A DNA stretch of 40,224 bases from Phycisphaerales bacterium. Its GTDB lineage: Bacteria > Planctomycetota > Phycisphaerae > Phycisphaerales > SM1A02. The stretch is taken from positions 1 to 40,224 of the forward strand of contig SIAR01000021.1 in NCBI GenBank assembly GCA_009691705.1, written 5' to 3'. The notes under the pieces were generated by a model that searched no databases, was not told the DNA's origin, and saw only the letters and a list, made by a program, of their open reading frames with translations. A program made the position numbers and the translations under genes. This document shows, piece after piece, positions 1-7,777 of this stretch. Within the stretch, counting starts at the first letter, position 1. Each line of letters opens with the position of its first letter.

Positions 1-517
1 CGCGGGCGGTCCACTCGTCGGCCTGAACGCTCGCCAGATCAGCGATGAGCGCGGCGTTCGCGCGCTCCTTCTCTGCCGCGAGCCGTCCCGAGATGGGAAT
101 CGTCAGGGCAATCTGAGCGCCCATCGAAAGTCCAGCGCCGTATTTTTGAGAGACATCGTTGAGATTGATGCCCGTCACGGGGTCGTCCCAAAGCCCTGCG
201 GTTTCAGCCGTGGCGCGGGTGACTCCAACTTCGAGCCGCGCGACGCGTAGGCGGGGGTTGTAGACAAGCGCAACGACCTCTGCCTCGGCGAGGGTGAGTG
301 CATCGGCAGCGTTGAATGTTTCGCGTGCGGAAAGTTCTGGGACCGCGGCAAGTCGGGCGGCGAGCCTGATGATCTCTTCATCCGCGGGCGTGCGGGCATC
401 GAGGCGCTGCCGTGTCGCGGCCGCATCGAGCGGTTTGGGCTCGTAACTCGCGCAACCAGAAACGAGAGTCGCCATGCCAATGAGAACTGCAAGTTGTTGA
501 ATAGTTGTGCTTTTCAA
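1..517 (-). CDS. TolC-family outer-membrane efflux lipoprotein, N-terminal part (runs off the left edge)
   Basis: This is the first ~172 codons of an outer-membrane channel protein of the TolC/CusC/CzcC family, which forms the exit duct of RND or similar efflux pumps. The N-terminus is a lipoprotein signal ending in the lipobox LVSGC (cysteine near residue 22). It is followed by helical sequence with the family pattern ALTLAEAEVVALVYNPRLR and then the first amphipathic stretch typical of OEP repeats. I place the start at a TTG because an AGGAG lies 5 bases upstream; the next in-frame ATG (475) would cut into the signal peptide. It lies 69 bases downstream of the Cys/His-rich gene at 587-979 and probably shares its promoter. 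The family is fairly certain; metal as substrate is inferred only from that neighbour. The C-terminal part and any pump subunits lie outside the window. Confidence 0.8.
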   Translation of the reverse strand, partial: MKSTTIQQLAVLIGMATLVSGCASYEPKPLDAAATRQRLDARTPADEEIIRLAARLAAVPELSARETFNAADALTLAEAEVVALVYNPRLRVARLEVGVTRATAETAGLWDDPVTGINLNDVSQKYGAGLSMGAQIALTIPISGRLAAEKERANAALIADLASVQADEWTAR

Positions 518-586
518 GAAAACTCCTGATGATTGCTGTGAGACAACGCCCGCATGCGATGGCGCATGCACAGTCGAAGTCACCAA

Positions 587-979
587 TCAAATCAGAAGGC
601 GCGTGATACGAAGCGCACAGCGATCTGCCATCTCGTTGGGATCGGGAGGAATGCGAAGCCTCGGGCATTCTGGCGCAGGATGCGGCACAAAGACAAACAG
701 CACCAAAGCGCATTCGATGGGCGTCGCGAGATCAAGGTCGCTGACTGCACTCTGCCGCGCCTGCGCAGAGTTATCCGGAGCGGTCACATGCACGCAGGTC
801 TCGCACGCATCATGCTGCCCATCGACAGAAACGGGAGCAGAATGGTCGTGATCACACTGGCCGTGGTCACTCTCAGGTGCATCGCAGAAGCACAGCGGCT
901 GGCCACGCGCAACGCTCAACACGCCTTGCACGAGGAGTAGGAGGAGTGCGCAGAGCTGGATGAGCCGCGAATTCATCAT
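587..979 (-). CDS. Small secreted Cys/His-rich protein, putative metal-binding partner of the efflux system
   Basis: This 130-residue protein has an N-terminal hydrophobic segment (about residues 7-25) that reads as a signal peptide or membrane anchor. A cysteine/histidine/acid-rich part follows, with CFCDAPE, CDHDH and HDACETCVHV within residues 28-65. The clustered Cys and His suggest metal binding in the periplasm. A second hydrophobic stretch (LVLFVFV) lies near residue 93. I do not recognise a named family; short Cys/His proteins of this kind do accompany Czc/Cus-type efflux operons. A good promoter-like sequence (TTGCGG, 17 bases, TACGCT) lies just upstream, so this gene is probably the first of the operon that continues into the TolC-like gene. 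Two adjacent ATG codons (979 and 976) are possible starts. Product existence is likely; function is inferred. Confidence 0.6.
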   Translation of the reverse strand: MMNSRLIQLCALLLLLVQGVLSVARGQPLCFCDAPESDHGQCDHDHSAPVSVDGQHDACETCVHVTAPDNSAQARQSAVSDLDLATPIECALVLFVFVPHPAPECPRLRIPPDPNEMADRCALRITRLLI

Positions 980-990
980 TGGCTCAATGA

Positions 991-1019
991 AGCGTAGTCA
1001 GAGTGTTCGCCAGCCGCAA
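991..1019 (-). promoter_or_regulatory. Candidate sigma-70-type promoter for the putative metal-efflux operon
   Basis: On the minus strand TTGCGG (1019-1014) is followed by exactly 17 bases and then TACGCT (996-991), 11 bases before the ATG at 979. It lies in the only non-coding gap (980-1058) between the MFS gene and the Cys/His-rich gene. No operator-like palindrome is obvious. Confidence 0.45.
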
Positions 1020-1058
1020 GCCGTCCATCGGCGAGTCGACGCGGCAACACGCACCTTC

Positions 1059-2432
1059 TCAATGCGGCTCGTCTGGCGTGCGATGCGGCGCCGCTGGTTT
1101 CGAAGACTCAGTGATCTGCGGAATATCTATCGCTCCATCGCCGAAACCGATCCCAAGAGTCTGCAGGTAGAGATCGAATGTCTGGCGAAGTTTGAATCGC
1201 CGCGGTTCGATGCCCGCGAGCAAGAAGAGCGTCATCAGTCGCATGACACCGGTAGCGACGAAGACCATCGCGTAGCCCTGCCGCCCGACTTCCATGCTTC
1301 CCAGGATTGTCGCACCGATCAGCGAACCGCTTACCACGGCGGTGCTCTGAACGATGTTGTAAACGGTCATGACGCTGGTGCGCCGTTCGCTTGGAATGAC
1401 ATCAAAGACGAGCAGAAATGTCGCCGTTTCCCAGCACGCCCAGGCCATCCCGACTGAGAATTGAAGAAAGAGGATCCACCAAAAACTGTCTGAAACGAGG
1501 TAAAGCGTTGCTGTTGGAATGATGCCGATGGCACCAAGCCAGAGGGGGACGCCGGGTCCATAGCGCTTGGCGAGCCGGCCGACTCCAGGAAGCGCGAGGA
1601 CCTTCGCGGAGAATGTCACCGCGAACGCGCACATGAGTTGGGTGTAGGTGAACTTCAACTCGTTGAGCATGTACGGAGTGATGAACGCCGCTGAGACATT
1701 GGTCGCAAGCACAACGGCAAGCATGTAGACCAGAAGTGTGCGCACCGATCGATCGGCCCAGAGGTCACGACGCAACACACTCAGCGATGGCGGCTCAGTT
1801 GCGGCGGCGAGTTCTGGTTTAGGTTCACTGTGGCGCGCAAGAAACACCGCCGATGCCGCCCGCGTCAGAAACGCAAGGAAAAATGTGATCGAGAATGCGA
1901 CGAGCACGTGATCGGTTTGCCGACCCCATTCCAGTATGAGGCCACCTAAGAGTCCCAAGCCAAGCAGTGCCTGCACGGTTCGACTGCGACTCGTCCAAAA
2001 GTGCGTCGAGATCAACCGCGGAATCAGAGTTGGCACCCATGTTTGCCAAGGTGGGGCGGTGCAGAATCCTGCCGCCCAGTAGAGGCTCACGAGCAGGTAG
2101 ACCATCGGCGCAGACGCGCTGCCAAGCAATGCGCAGATCGATAGTGCGAGCAACGCAAGCGCTTGAAGCGCGGCGAAACAGGAGACCCACAATCGCAGGC
2201 TTCTCACGCACCGCACACCCCACGGCGTGATTGAATGAATCATCGCACCCACGAGTACCGGCACAGTTGCGATGAGACCCGCTTCGACTTGCGATAGGCC
2301 AGCAGCGAGCGCGAATGCGACAAAGTATGCCTCGGCCAAGCCCATTGTGAGTGCCGCGGCAGCGCCATCGGCTTGAAGGAGACGCATGTCACGGCGTAGT
2401 CTCTGAACACGAGGATTGGTGGATGCGGTCAC
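1059..2432 (-). CDS. Major facilitator superfamily (MFS) permease
   Basis: This is an inner-membrane transporter of about 457 residues with roughly 12 hydrophobic segments and a central polar loop (about residues 205-220, ARHSEPKPELAAATEP). The loop divides the protein into two six-helix halves, as in the MFS. The substrate cannot be told from sequence. I chose the GTG at 2432 because it overlaps the TGA of the upstream reading frame as GTGA, an arrangement used repeatedly in this window for translational coupling. The alternatives are an ATG at 2519, which would overlap the upstream frame extensively, and an ATG at 2387. The first membrane helix starts after the ATG at 2387, so all three starts leave the transporter intact. 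No strong Shine-Dalgarno sequence precedes any of them. The C-terminal ~30 residues are polar and probably cytoplasmic. Confidence 0.8.
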   Translation of the reverse strand: MTASTNPRVQRLRRDMRLLQADGAAAALTMGLAEAYFVAFALAAGLSQVEAGLIATVPVLVGAMIHSITPWGVRCVRSLRLWVSCFAALQALALLALSICALLGSASAPMVYLLVSLYWAAGFCTAPPWQTWVPTLIPRLISTHFWTSRSRTVQALLGLGLLGGLILEWGRQTDHVLVAFSITFFLAFLTRAASAVFLARHSEPKPELAAATEPPSLSVLRRDLWADRSVRTLLVYMLAVVLATNVSAAFITPYMLNELKFTYTQLMCAFAVTFSAKVLALPGVGRLAKRYGPGVPLWLGAIGIIPTATLYLVSDSFWWILFLQFSVGMAWACWETATFLLVFDVIPSERRTSVMTVYNIVQSTAVVSGSLIGATILGSMEVGRQGYAMVFVATGVMRLMTLFLLAGIEPRRFKLRQTFDLYLQTLGIGFGDGAIDIPQITESSKPAAPHRTPDEPH

Positions 2433-2758
2433 GAGCGCCGAAGGGTATCGCCAGTCACCGGCCACTTGGCGCGCATCACGAGCATCTCGTTGGCGCCGTG
2501 GCGCAAGATCGTCCACCATCTCTCGTCAGGGAATGGCGTCGTATAGACATCGATGCCCAGAATGCGCTTGGGTTCGAGGTCGAACCACTCTGGGTCAGGT
2601 GGTTTGAAAAGCGCTCGAGAAAGAGTTGTGCCATCACCGCGGCCGACAGGGAGTCTGCACGCTCATGCGCTCGCGCGCGAGTGCGATGAACCGGCAGGGT
2701 TTCTTGGCGTCGATGATTCGAATCGCACCATGCGATTGCTGTGAGTGAGATCGAACAT
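2429..2758 (-). pseudogene. Small gene of unknown function, apparently frame-shifted or interrupted, coupled to the MFS gene
   Basis: The frame ending at 2429-2431 reads convincingly as protein over its last ~60 codons (for example PDPEWFDLEPKRILGIDVY and DERWWTILRHGANEM). Its TGA overlaps the MFS GTG, as in a coupled pair. The same frame has an ATG at 2758 but is stopped by a TGA at 2663-2665, and no ATG or GTG start lies between. Protein-like stretches upstream sit in other frames: MAQLFLERF from an ATG at 2634, which would join the downstream frame by a -1 shift at the T-run 2610-2607, and RIIDAKKPCRFIALARER further up. The pattern suggests either a gene decayed by small indels or sequence errors. 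I do not recognise the family. It accounts for most of the otherwise gene-free stretch 2433-2812. Confidence 0.4.
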
Positions 2759-2785
2759 TGCTGCGCTTGTGCAGCGCCCTAGTGC

Positions 2786-2804
2786 TAGTCTTGGGCGCAA
2801 GGAG
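2786..2804 (+). promoter_or_regulatory. TAGTCT box and Shine-Dalgarno in front of the DUF4139 gene
   Basis: TAGTCT (2786-2791) resembles the TANNCT boxes seen before other genes here. It is followed by AAGGAG (2799-2804), 8 bases before the ATG at 2813. No convincing -35 box is visible. Unlike the short-leader genes at 7778, 19067 and 23765, this one has a clear ribosome binding site. Confidence 0.35.
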
Positions 2805-2812
2805 CCTGCAAC

Positions 2813-4927
2813 ATGAAGAACTCAACGATCCATTTTCTTTGCTGCCTGACAACCATGCTTGCGGTCACAGTCGCCGCGCTAGCCGCCGGCGAACACACCG
2901 CACCAGCGCAACTTCCCATCACATCGATCACGCTCTACCGGTCTGGAGTTGGCTACTTCGAGCGCGAGGGATCTATCACTGCCGGCGACGACGTGCAGTT
3001 GCGATTCGCCACCGATCAGATCAACGACATGCTGAAGTCGATGGTGATTCTCGATCCGCAGCAGGCGTTGCAATCTGTCACGTATGACTCGAAAGAGCCG
3101 CTCGCCCGACAACTCGCTAGTTTCGGCGTCGATCTTGCAGACAATCCCTCGCTGCCAACAATCCTGGGACGGCTGCGCGGCACGCGTGTAAAGATCGTTA
3201 CCAATGACGGTCCGGTGGCAGGAATCATTCTTGGTGGCGAGAGACGTGAGCAGGCTTATGACAGCGCGCAGCAGGCGATCGACATTCCGTTTCTGAACGT
3301 TGTCACCGACACTGGAGTGCGGTCAATCAACCTTACAACGATGGTTTCGGTGCAGCTGGAAAGTGAAACGCTCAACGCTGAACTCACCAAAGCTCTCGCC
3401 GCACTCGCGTCGCACACTACCGATCGTTTCAAGAGCGTTGATCTTGCCTTCGGCGGCAAGGGCACGCGTCCGGTGCGGGTCGCGTATGTGAACGAGATGC
3501 CAATATGGAAAACGAGTTACCGACTCGTGCTGCCCGATGCCGTCAACACGAAAGAGAAGCCACTCATTCAGGGATGGGCGATCGTCGAGAACACCACCGA
3601 CGATGATTGGACTGGTGTGCGACTTGCACTCGTGGCGAGCCAACCGGTCAGCTTTCAGATGGATCTTTCAGAGTCGCTGCACATCAACAGACCAACGCTT
3701 GCCGTGCCGATGGTCGCGGGCGCTGCTCCGCGCATCTATCAAGATGGCGACGCCTTTCAAGAGAAAAAGAAACTCATGGCAATGCCCACGCCCGGAAGTC
3801 CACCGGTCGGCTCTGCGTCGAGTGCGCCCGCACGGCCTATGAAAAAGTTGGACGCTGGCAGTGGCGGCGCTTTCGAGGTGGTCATGGATGCTGAGCGTGG
3901 CGCGTTACTCGGGGCGCGCTCGACATTCGGAGAAGCTCTCGATAAATCTTCTGCCGCGGTGGGAGGAGAGGTTGGGGAGTCGTTTCAGTACACGCTGAAG
4001 GATCCCATTTCGATTGCTCGCCAACAATCAGCGATGCTTCCGATTCTGACCTCAGCCATCGACGGCAGACGCGTGAGCATCTTCAACCGCGATGATCAAA
4101 TCGATCACCCGATGCGCGGCGTTGAGATCACCAATTCATCGGGATTGCAACTCATTCCCGGACCCATCGCCGTCTTTGATGGGTCGACCTACGCCGGCGA
4201 TGCAGAGATCGGCTTTCTCACGCTCAATGACAAGCGCTTGCTGGCATACGCGGTTGACCTGGCAGTATCAGTTGCGATTCGCGATGAGAGTTCGAACACG
4301 GTGCGAGCGATTCGAATTGTCGATGGACTTGTCGAGCAAACACACAGGCAGGTCAACACAGTCTCGTACGCCTTTGTGAACAAGGATGAAACGCGCGACC
4401 GCACGTTGTTGGTCGAAGTGCAGAAACAACATGATTGGCAATTGACTGCGCCCGCGAAGCCCGCTCAAGAGACGGCAAATCTTTACAGATTCGAAGTCAC
4501 TCTTCCCGAGGGGGAGAGCGGAACTCTCGTGGTCACGCAAGAGCGAACCGCACTGCAGCATATTGGGGTCGTGGGGTACGACATGCCAACCCTGCTCTCG
4601 TATGCGACCGATGGCAAGGTGTCGGCTGCCGTTGTGGACGCGATCAGGAATGCTGCGCAACTGCAGGGGACGATCAACGCGACCTCAGAAAAGATCGCAC
4701 GACTCGAGCAAGAGCGGCAAGCCATTGACGCAGACCAGAATCGCATTCGCCAGAACATGACTTCGATCAGTCACGACACCGACGTCTATCGCCGTTACCT
4801 CGCGAAGTTCGACGAGCAAGAGACGCGGCTTGAGGCAATCCACGTCGAAGTTGGCCATCGTCACAACGCACTCTCTGCACAGCGGGAGGAGCTCGCGGCG
4901 TACCTGCGGGCGCTGAACGTCTCGTAG
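2813..4927 (+). CDS. Secreted DUF4139-domain protein
   Basis: This 704-residue exported protein has a signal peptide (about residues 1-25, ending AALAA). The central and C-terminal region matches the DUF4139 family, with the characteristic run VAYVNEMPIWKTSYRLVL near residue 225 and a second beta-rich half at about residues 390-590. A loop of Pro/Ser/Ala (about residues 325-345) separates the two. The last ~90 residues are heptad-rich and charged (SEKIARLEQERQAIDADQ) and are probably a coiled coil. The biochemical role of DUF4139 proteins is not established; many are annotated as mucoidy-inhibitor-like. The start is well supported by AAGGAG 8 bases upstream. The gene is monocistronic, flanked by divergent and convergent features, with a minus-strand tRNA just downstream. 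Confidence 0.8.
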   Translation: MKNSTIHFLCCLTTMLAVTVAALAAGEHTAPAQLPITSITLYRSGVGYFEREGSITAGDDVQLRFATDQINDMLKSMVILDPQQALQSVTYDSKEPLARQLASFGVDLADNPSLPTILGRLRGTRVKIVTNDGPVAGIILGGERREQAYDSAQQAIDIPFLNVVTDTGVRSINLTTMVSVQLESETLNAELTKALAALASHTTDRFKSVDLAFGGKGTRPVRVAYVNEMPIWKTSYRLVLPDAVNTKEKPLIQGWAIVENTTDDDWTGVRLALVASQPVSFQMDLSESLHINRPTLAVPMVAGAAPRIYQDGDAFQEKKKLMAMPTPGSPPVGSASSAPARPMKKLDAGSGGAFEVVMDAERGALLGARSTFGEALDKSSAAVGGEVGESFQYTLKDPISIARQQSAMLPILTSAIDGRRVSIFNRDDQIDHPMRGVEITNSSGLQLIPGPIAVFDGSTYAGDAEIGFLTLNDKRLLAYAVDLAVSVAIRDESSNTVRAIRIVDGLVEQTHRQVNTVSYAFVNKDETRDRTLLVEVQKQHDWQLTAPAKPAQETANLYRFEVTLPEGESGTLVVTQERTALQHIGVVGYDMPTLLSYATDGKVSAAVVDAIRNAAQLQGTINATSEKIARLEQERQAIDADQNRIRQNMTSISHDTDVYRRYLAKFDEQETRLEAIHVEVGHRHNALSAQREELAAYLRALNVS

Positions 4928-4958
4928 TAGACGCGCGCGCCCGCTGTCAGAGCCAAAA

Positions 4959-5032
4959 CGTCCCGGGGTGGGATCGAACCACCGACCTGCAGATTAGAAA
5001 TCTGCTGCTCTATCCAACTGAGCTACCGGGAC
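4959..5032 (-). tRNA. tRNA-Arg (anticodon TCT)
   Basis: On the minus strand the 74-base sequence folds as a standard cloverleaf. The acceptor GTCCCGG pairs with CCGGGAC and a discriminator G follows. The D-arm has GCTC/GAGC, the anticodon stem is GCAGA/TCTGC with loop TTTCTAA, and the T-arm is GGTGG-TTCGATC-CCACC. The anticodon TCT (complement at 4996-4998) reads AGA/AGG arginine codons. The CCA end is not encoded. No integrase or direct repeat is seen next to it, so I have no sign that it serves as an attachment site. Confidence 0.97.
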
Positions 5033-5212
5033 TCTTGTTGCCCGCACTCGCACCGGTGGGTGCGATCGAGGACCGCTTGGAATGAGTGTAATTGTTCTCA
5101 TCCCCCATCGCGCGAAAACATCGGCACGATAGCATTCAAGACGCAGGCGACGACGCGTCGCCGTTGGATCCCAGGTTCACCGGTCGCACTAAGCGTGCGA
5201 AAGGAGGCACTC

Positions 5213-5791
5213 GTGGGCGTCAAATACCGTTTCAAGAGTGGCGACTTTATCTCTGGGTGGATCTTGGCAGATGGACTGCGCGATGCGGTTGAGAAAAGGC
5301 AACTTACCGCCGACTCGACCGTCCAACAGGCGGGGCGCGATGACTGGATCGCAGCGACTTTGATTCCAGGACTCATTACTGTTGCGGCCATCGGCGCTGC
5401 GGTCGAACCATCTGTGAAAGAGAGCGAGCCAGCGCGCGTCGATCCGCGCCACGGCACACGCCCCGGAGAATCGATTCATCATCTGCTCTACCGCGTCTTG
5501 CACATGACTATTCACGTCGTTGCGCACAATGACGAACATGATGGTGAGCCTGCCATAGCGGGAATGCTCATTGGGGTGACAGCCGAAGGAATCATGGTCG
5601 AGTTCACGCAGTTTGGGGCGATTGTGTACATCCCACTCACGCGCATCCGCTGCGCCTGCATCATGTCTAAGTTTCCTACGCTCGGTCCGCCGCGCCGTGG
5701 CGAGATAGTTCAGATCGAAGTCGATGCCCTGCCCGACCTGCACAATTGGTCGAGTCGCACGACACCTGAAGTTGCTCGTACTGACTCGTAG
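5213..5791 (+). CDS. GYF-type domain protein of unknown function
   Basis: This 192-residue protein has an N-terminal ~55 residues that resemble the bacterial GYF_2-type module (KYRFKSGDFISGWILADGLR, then DSTVQQAGRDDWIAA). Such a module is usually a peptide- or protein-binding unit attached to other domains. The C-terminal half (about residues 95-180) is beta-rich (GEPAIAGMLIGVTAEGIMVEF, VYIPLTRIRCACI) and I do not recognise it. I prefer the GTG at 5213 because AAGGAGG lies 5 bases upstream and the domain begins right there. An upstream in-frame ATG at 5060 would add 51 residues of low-complexity, Arg-rich sequence. No signal peptide is seen, so the protein is probably cytoplasmic. Confidence 0.65.
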   Translation: MGVKYRFKSGDFISGWILADGLRDAVEKRQLTADSTVQQAGRDDWIAATLIPGLITVAAIGAAVEPSVKESEPARVDPRHGTRPGESIHHLLYRVLHMTIHVVAHNDEHDGEPAIAGMLIGVTAEGIMVEFTQFGAIVYIPLTRIRCACIMSKFPTLGPPRRGEIVQIEVDALPDLHNWSSRTTPEVARTDS

Positions 5792-5828
5792 CGTTCGCCA
5801 ACGCCCAGTGCAGTACTGCGGCTACAGT

Positions 5829-6554
5829 ATGCATATGCAACGATCGCTTCGGCTCATCGCATTCTGCTTCATAGCCGCAACAACAACGGGATGTGCAAGT
5901 CCATCGGCATTGCCGGAGGGTTACTGCGTGCCCGAACTATTACAAAGCGAACTGCCTAGCGCCCAGCAGGCGATCCTGAAGTATGCCCATGAGCACAACG
6001 ACCAGCTTCCAGAGACAACAATTGGCGAGCAGATCGCAATGCGTGCGATCGCCATTCGTAATCGTTCGGTCGACGAACTCGATGCGGCGAGATCGCTAGT
6101 GACTGTCGCGCAGTACATCGACGACATCGCGTACCTCTACCGTCCCGCACAAGACACATTCATACTGACGCTGTGTGGCCGCGTCGTGCGAACTTCACAA
6201 GGCGCGCCGACTCCGATGTGCGCATGGTTCTGCTACCAGGGTCGCTACTCTGACAATGGCACAGTCATCGAAGACCGCACGACCTACTACGAAAACACTG
6301 AACTGTTCATCGACGCGATGCGCGCAACGACTCACACGACTGCGTGGAACTCATCGGCGTGGGCGATCACCCGCTGCTACGCCGCAGTGGTCGCAGCGAA
6401 TGGGCAGCAGTCGGCCGACGGGATGGTGGCGCATTTCATCAAAGAAGCGATCGCCACTGGACGCGCGCGCGTTCCAACGGGCATGGCTCCGCGACAAGCC
6501 GCATTTGGCGGAATTGCCAGCAAATCGGCCGTGATTGCGCCTGCCTCGAAGTAA
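5829..6554 (+). CDS. Unidentified lipoprotein
   Basis: This protein of about 241 residues has an N-terminal lipoprotein signal (MHMQRSLRLIAFCFIAATTT followed by GC, cysteine at about residue 22), so it is predicted to be anchored in a membrane on the periplasmic side. The mature part has a helical region (residues 35-95) and an aromatic, Cys-containing region (PTPMCAWFCYQGRYSDNG near residue 130). I do not recognise a family. The start is either ATG 5829 or ATG 5835. A TACAGT box (5823-5828) sits just before, which would favour 5835 on a very short leader; no Shine-Dalgarno sequence is visible. Its stop lies 17 bases from the convergent ChaA-like gene. Confidence 0.6.
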   Translation: MHMQRSLRLIAFCFIAATTTGCASPSALPEGYCVPELLQSELPSAQQAILKYAHEHNDQLPETTIGEQIAMRAIAIRNRSVDELDAARSLVTVAQYIDDIAYLYRPAQDTFILTLCGRVVRTSQGAPTPMCAWFCYQGRYSDNGTVIEDRTTYYENTELFIDAMRATTHTTAWNSSAWAITRCYAAVVAANGQQSADGMVAHFIKEAIATGRARVPTGMAPRQAAFGGIASKSAVIAPASK

Positions 6555-6571
6555 TCGCGTGCCCAGCTGGG

Positions 6572-7708
6572 TCAGTCGAGCAGCAACGCGATCCACATCG
6601 TAAAGAACATGATGTGCACGATTCCCTGCATGAGATTCGCGCGCCCGTTTGAGAGATGCAGCATCGAGAGGACGATCGTGCCCGCGAGCAAGCAAATCTG
6701 AGCAGGTTCGAGCCCGAGTTCAACTGGGGTGTCAATGATGAGCGACACGAAGAGCACTGCGGGAATGGTGAGGCCGATCGTGCTCAGCGCTGATCCATGC
6801 AGAATGTTGATGGTGGTCTGCAGGTTCGATCGCCACGCGGCGCGGATCGCAGCGATTCCCTCAGGAAGCAGAATGAGGAATGCGACCACAACCCCTTCGA
6901 GTACGTTGGGAAGGTGGCGATTACTCCAGAAGTTGACGAGCAAGCCTCCAAGCGACTCAGCGAGCAATACAACTGCGAGCAACGCGACCACCAAGAGCGC
7001 CACTGACTCTGCCATCGCGCGACGTGAATTGACTGGAGCGATCACGCTGGGCGCCGAGTCGTCGGCAGGAACATCTGCCTCGTGCTGTACGAAGAACTCG
7101 CGGTGTGAAGATGATTGAAGCGCGAGAAACGCGACGTAGACACCAAGCGAGGCGCACGCGACGTAGAGTTCCATCTGCTCGGACATGTATCCACCTGGAC
7201 GCGAGACGGTGAGTCGCGGCAATACCAAGCCGATCAAAGTGAGCGCAGTAATGAGAGCCAAGAACGCCGAGGCAGATTTCGCATTGAACGTTTGCTCACG
7301 CTTTCGAAGTCCGCCCATGATCAACGCAAATCCAATGAGTCCATTCATGACCATCATGATCACGGCAAACATTGTGTCGCGGGCAACTTGATCTTCAGAC
7401 TTTCCCGCCAGCATGATGCCGACAACAAGGGTCACTTCGATCGTGACGGCGGAGAGCGTGAGTATGAGCGAACCGAATGGTTCGCGCAGCCGGTGCGCGA
7501 TCACCTCAGCGTGGGCAGATGCACGAAACGCACAGATGAGAATCACCGCCAGGATGAGCGGCAAGACGAACCATGGCTCAGCCTCGCCGTGCACGATACC
7601 AATCCACGCGGGTCGCCCCGCGACAACGATGGCGAAGAGCAGACCAAGACACAAGGGAAGGTCAGCGAGTTTGGAGAGCCAGTGAATTGCTGTTTGTTTC
7701 GGTGTCAT
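6572..7708 (-). CDS. chaA: ChaA-type calcium/proton antiporter (CaCA family)
   Basis: This inner-membrane cation/H+ antiporter of about 378 residues has around 11 hydrophobic segments in two halves. The first half carries the family signature SAHAEVIAHRLREPFGSLIL with TLSAVTIEVTLV, and the second carries VVAFLILLPEGIAAIRAAW with NILHGSALSTIGLTIPA. These are the acidic, ion-binding alpha-repeats. ChaA-type proteins exchange Ca2+ (or Na+/K+) for protons. The polar cytoplasmic loop (about residues 200-225) separates the halves. I prefer the ATG at 7708 because a GTG at 7720 would lie inside a likely -10 box (TAGAGT, 7724-7719). The gene appears to be transcribed alone, divergently from the operon starting at 7778. 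Confidence 0.88.
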   Translation of the reverse strand: MTPKQTAIHWLSKLADLPLCLGLLFAIVVAGRPAWIGIVHGEAEPWFVLPLILAVILICAFRASAHAEVIAHRLREPFGSLILTLSAVTIEVTLVVGIMLAGKSEDQVARDTMFAVIMMVMNGLIGFALIMGGLRKREQTFNAKSASAFLALITALTLIGLVLPRLTVSRPGGYMSEQMELYVACASLGVYVAFLALQSSSHREFFVQHEADVPADDSAPSVIAPVNSRRAMAESVALLVVALLAVVLLAESLGGLLVNFWSNRHLPNVLEGVVVAFLILLPEGIAAIRAAWRSNLQTTINILHGSALSTIGLTIPAVLFVSLIIDTPVELGLEPAQICLLAGTIVLSMLHLSNGRANLMQGIVHIMFFTMWIALLLD

Positions 7709-7762
7709 GCGCGCGCTCACTCTAGACGATCGCGCATGCCGTTGATTCGAACCCGCGTACAG

Positions 7763-7768
7763 TAGGCT
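7763..7768 (+). promoter_or_regulatory. TAGGCT -10-like box, 9 bases before the ATG at 7778
   Basis: TAGGCT ends exactly 9 bases before the start codon, and the intervening TTGGGCGCA contains no Shine-Dalgarno sequence. A TTGATT at 7742-7747 could act as a -35 box with a short (15-base) spacer. If this is the -10 element, the mRNA would be leaderless or nearly so. The spacing is identical to that at 19067 and 23765. Confidence 0.4.
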
Positions 7769-7777
7769 TTGGGCGCA

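Noticed and set aside
4959-5032. tRNA-Arg as a possible integration site for a genomic island
   Set aside because: No integrase, no partial tRNA copy and no change in gene style is visible on either side.
6562-6571. Short palindrome CCCAGCTGGG between the lipoprotein and chaA genes, considered as a bidirectional terminator
   Set aside because: The stem is only 5 bp with no loop and no T-run on either side.
7115-7765. Plus-strand open frame of 216 codons opposite chaA
   Set aside because: The translation is Arg/Asp/His-rich with no fold-like pattern, antisense to a conserved transporter.
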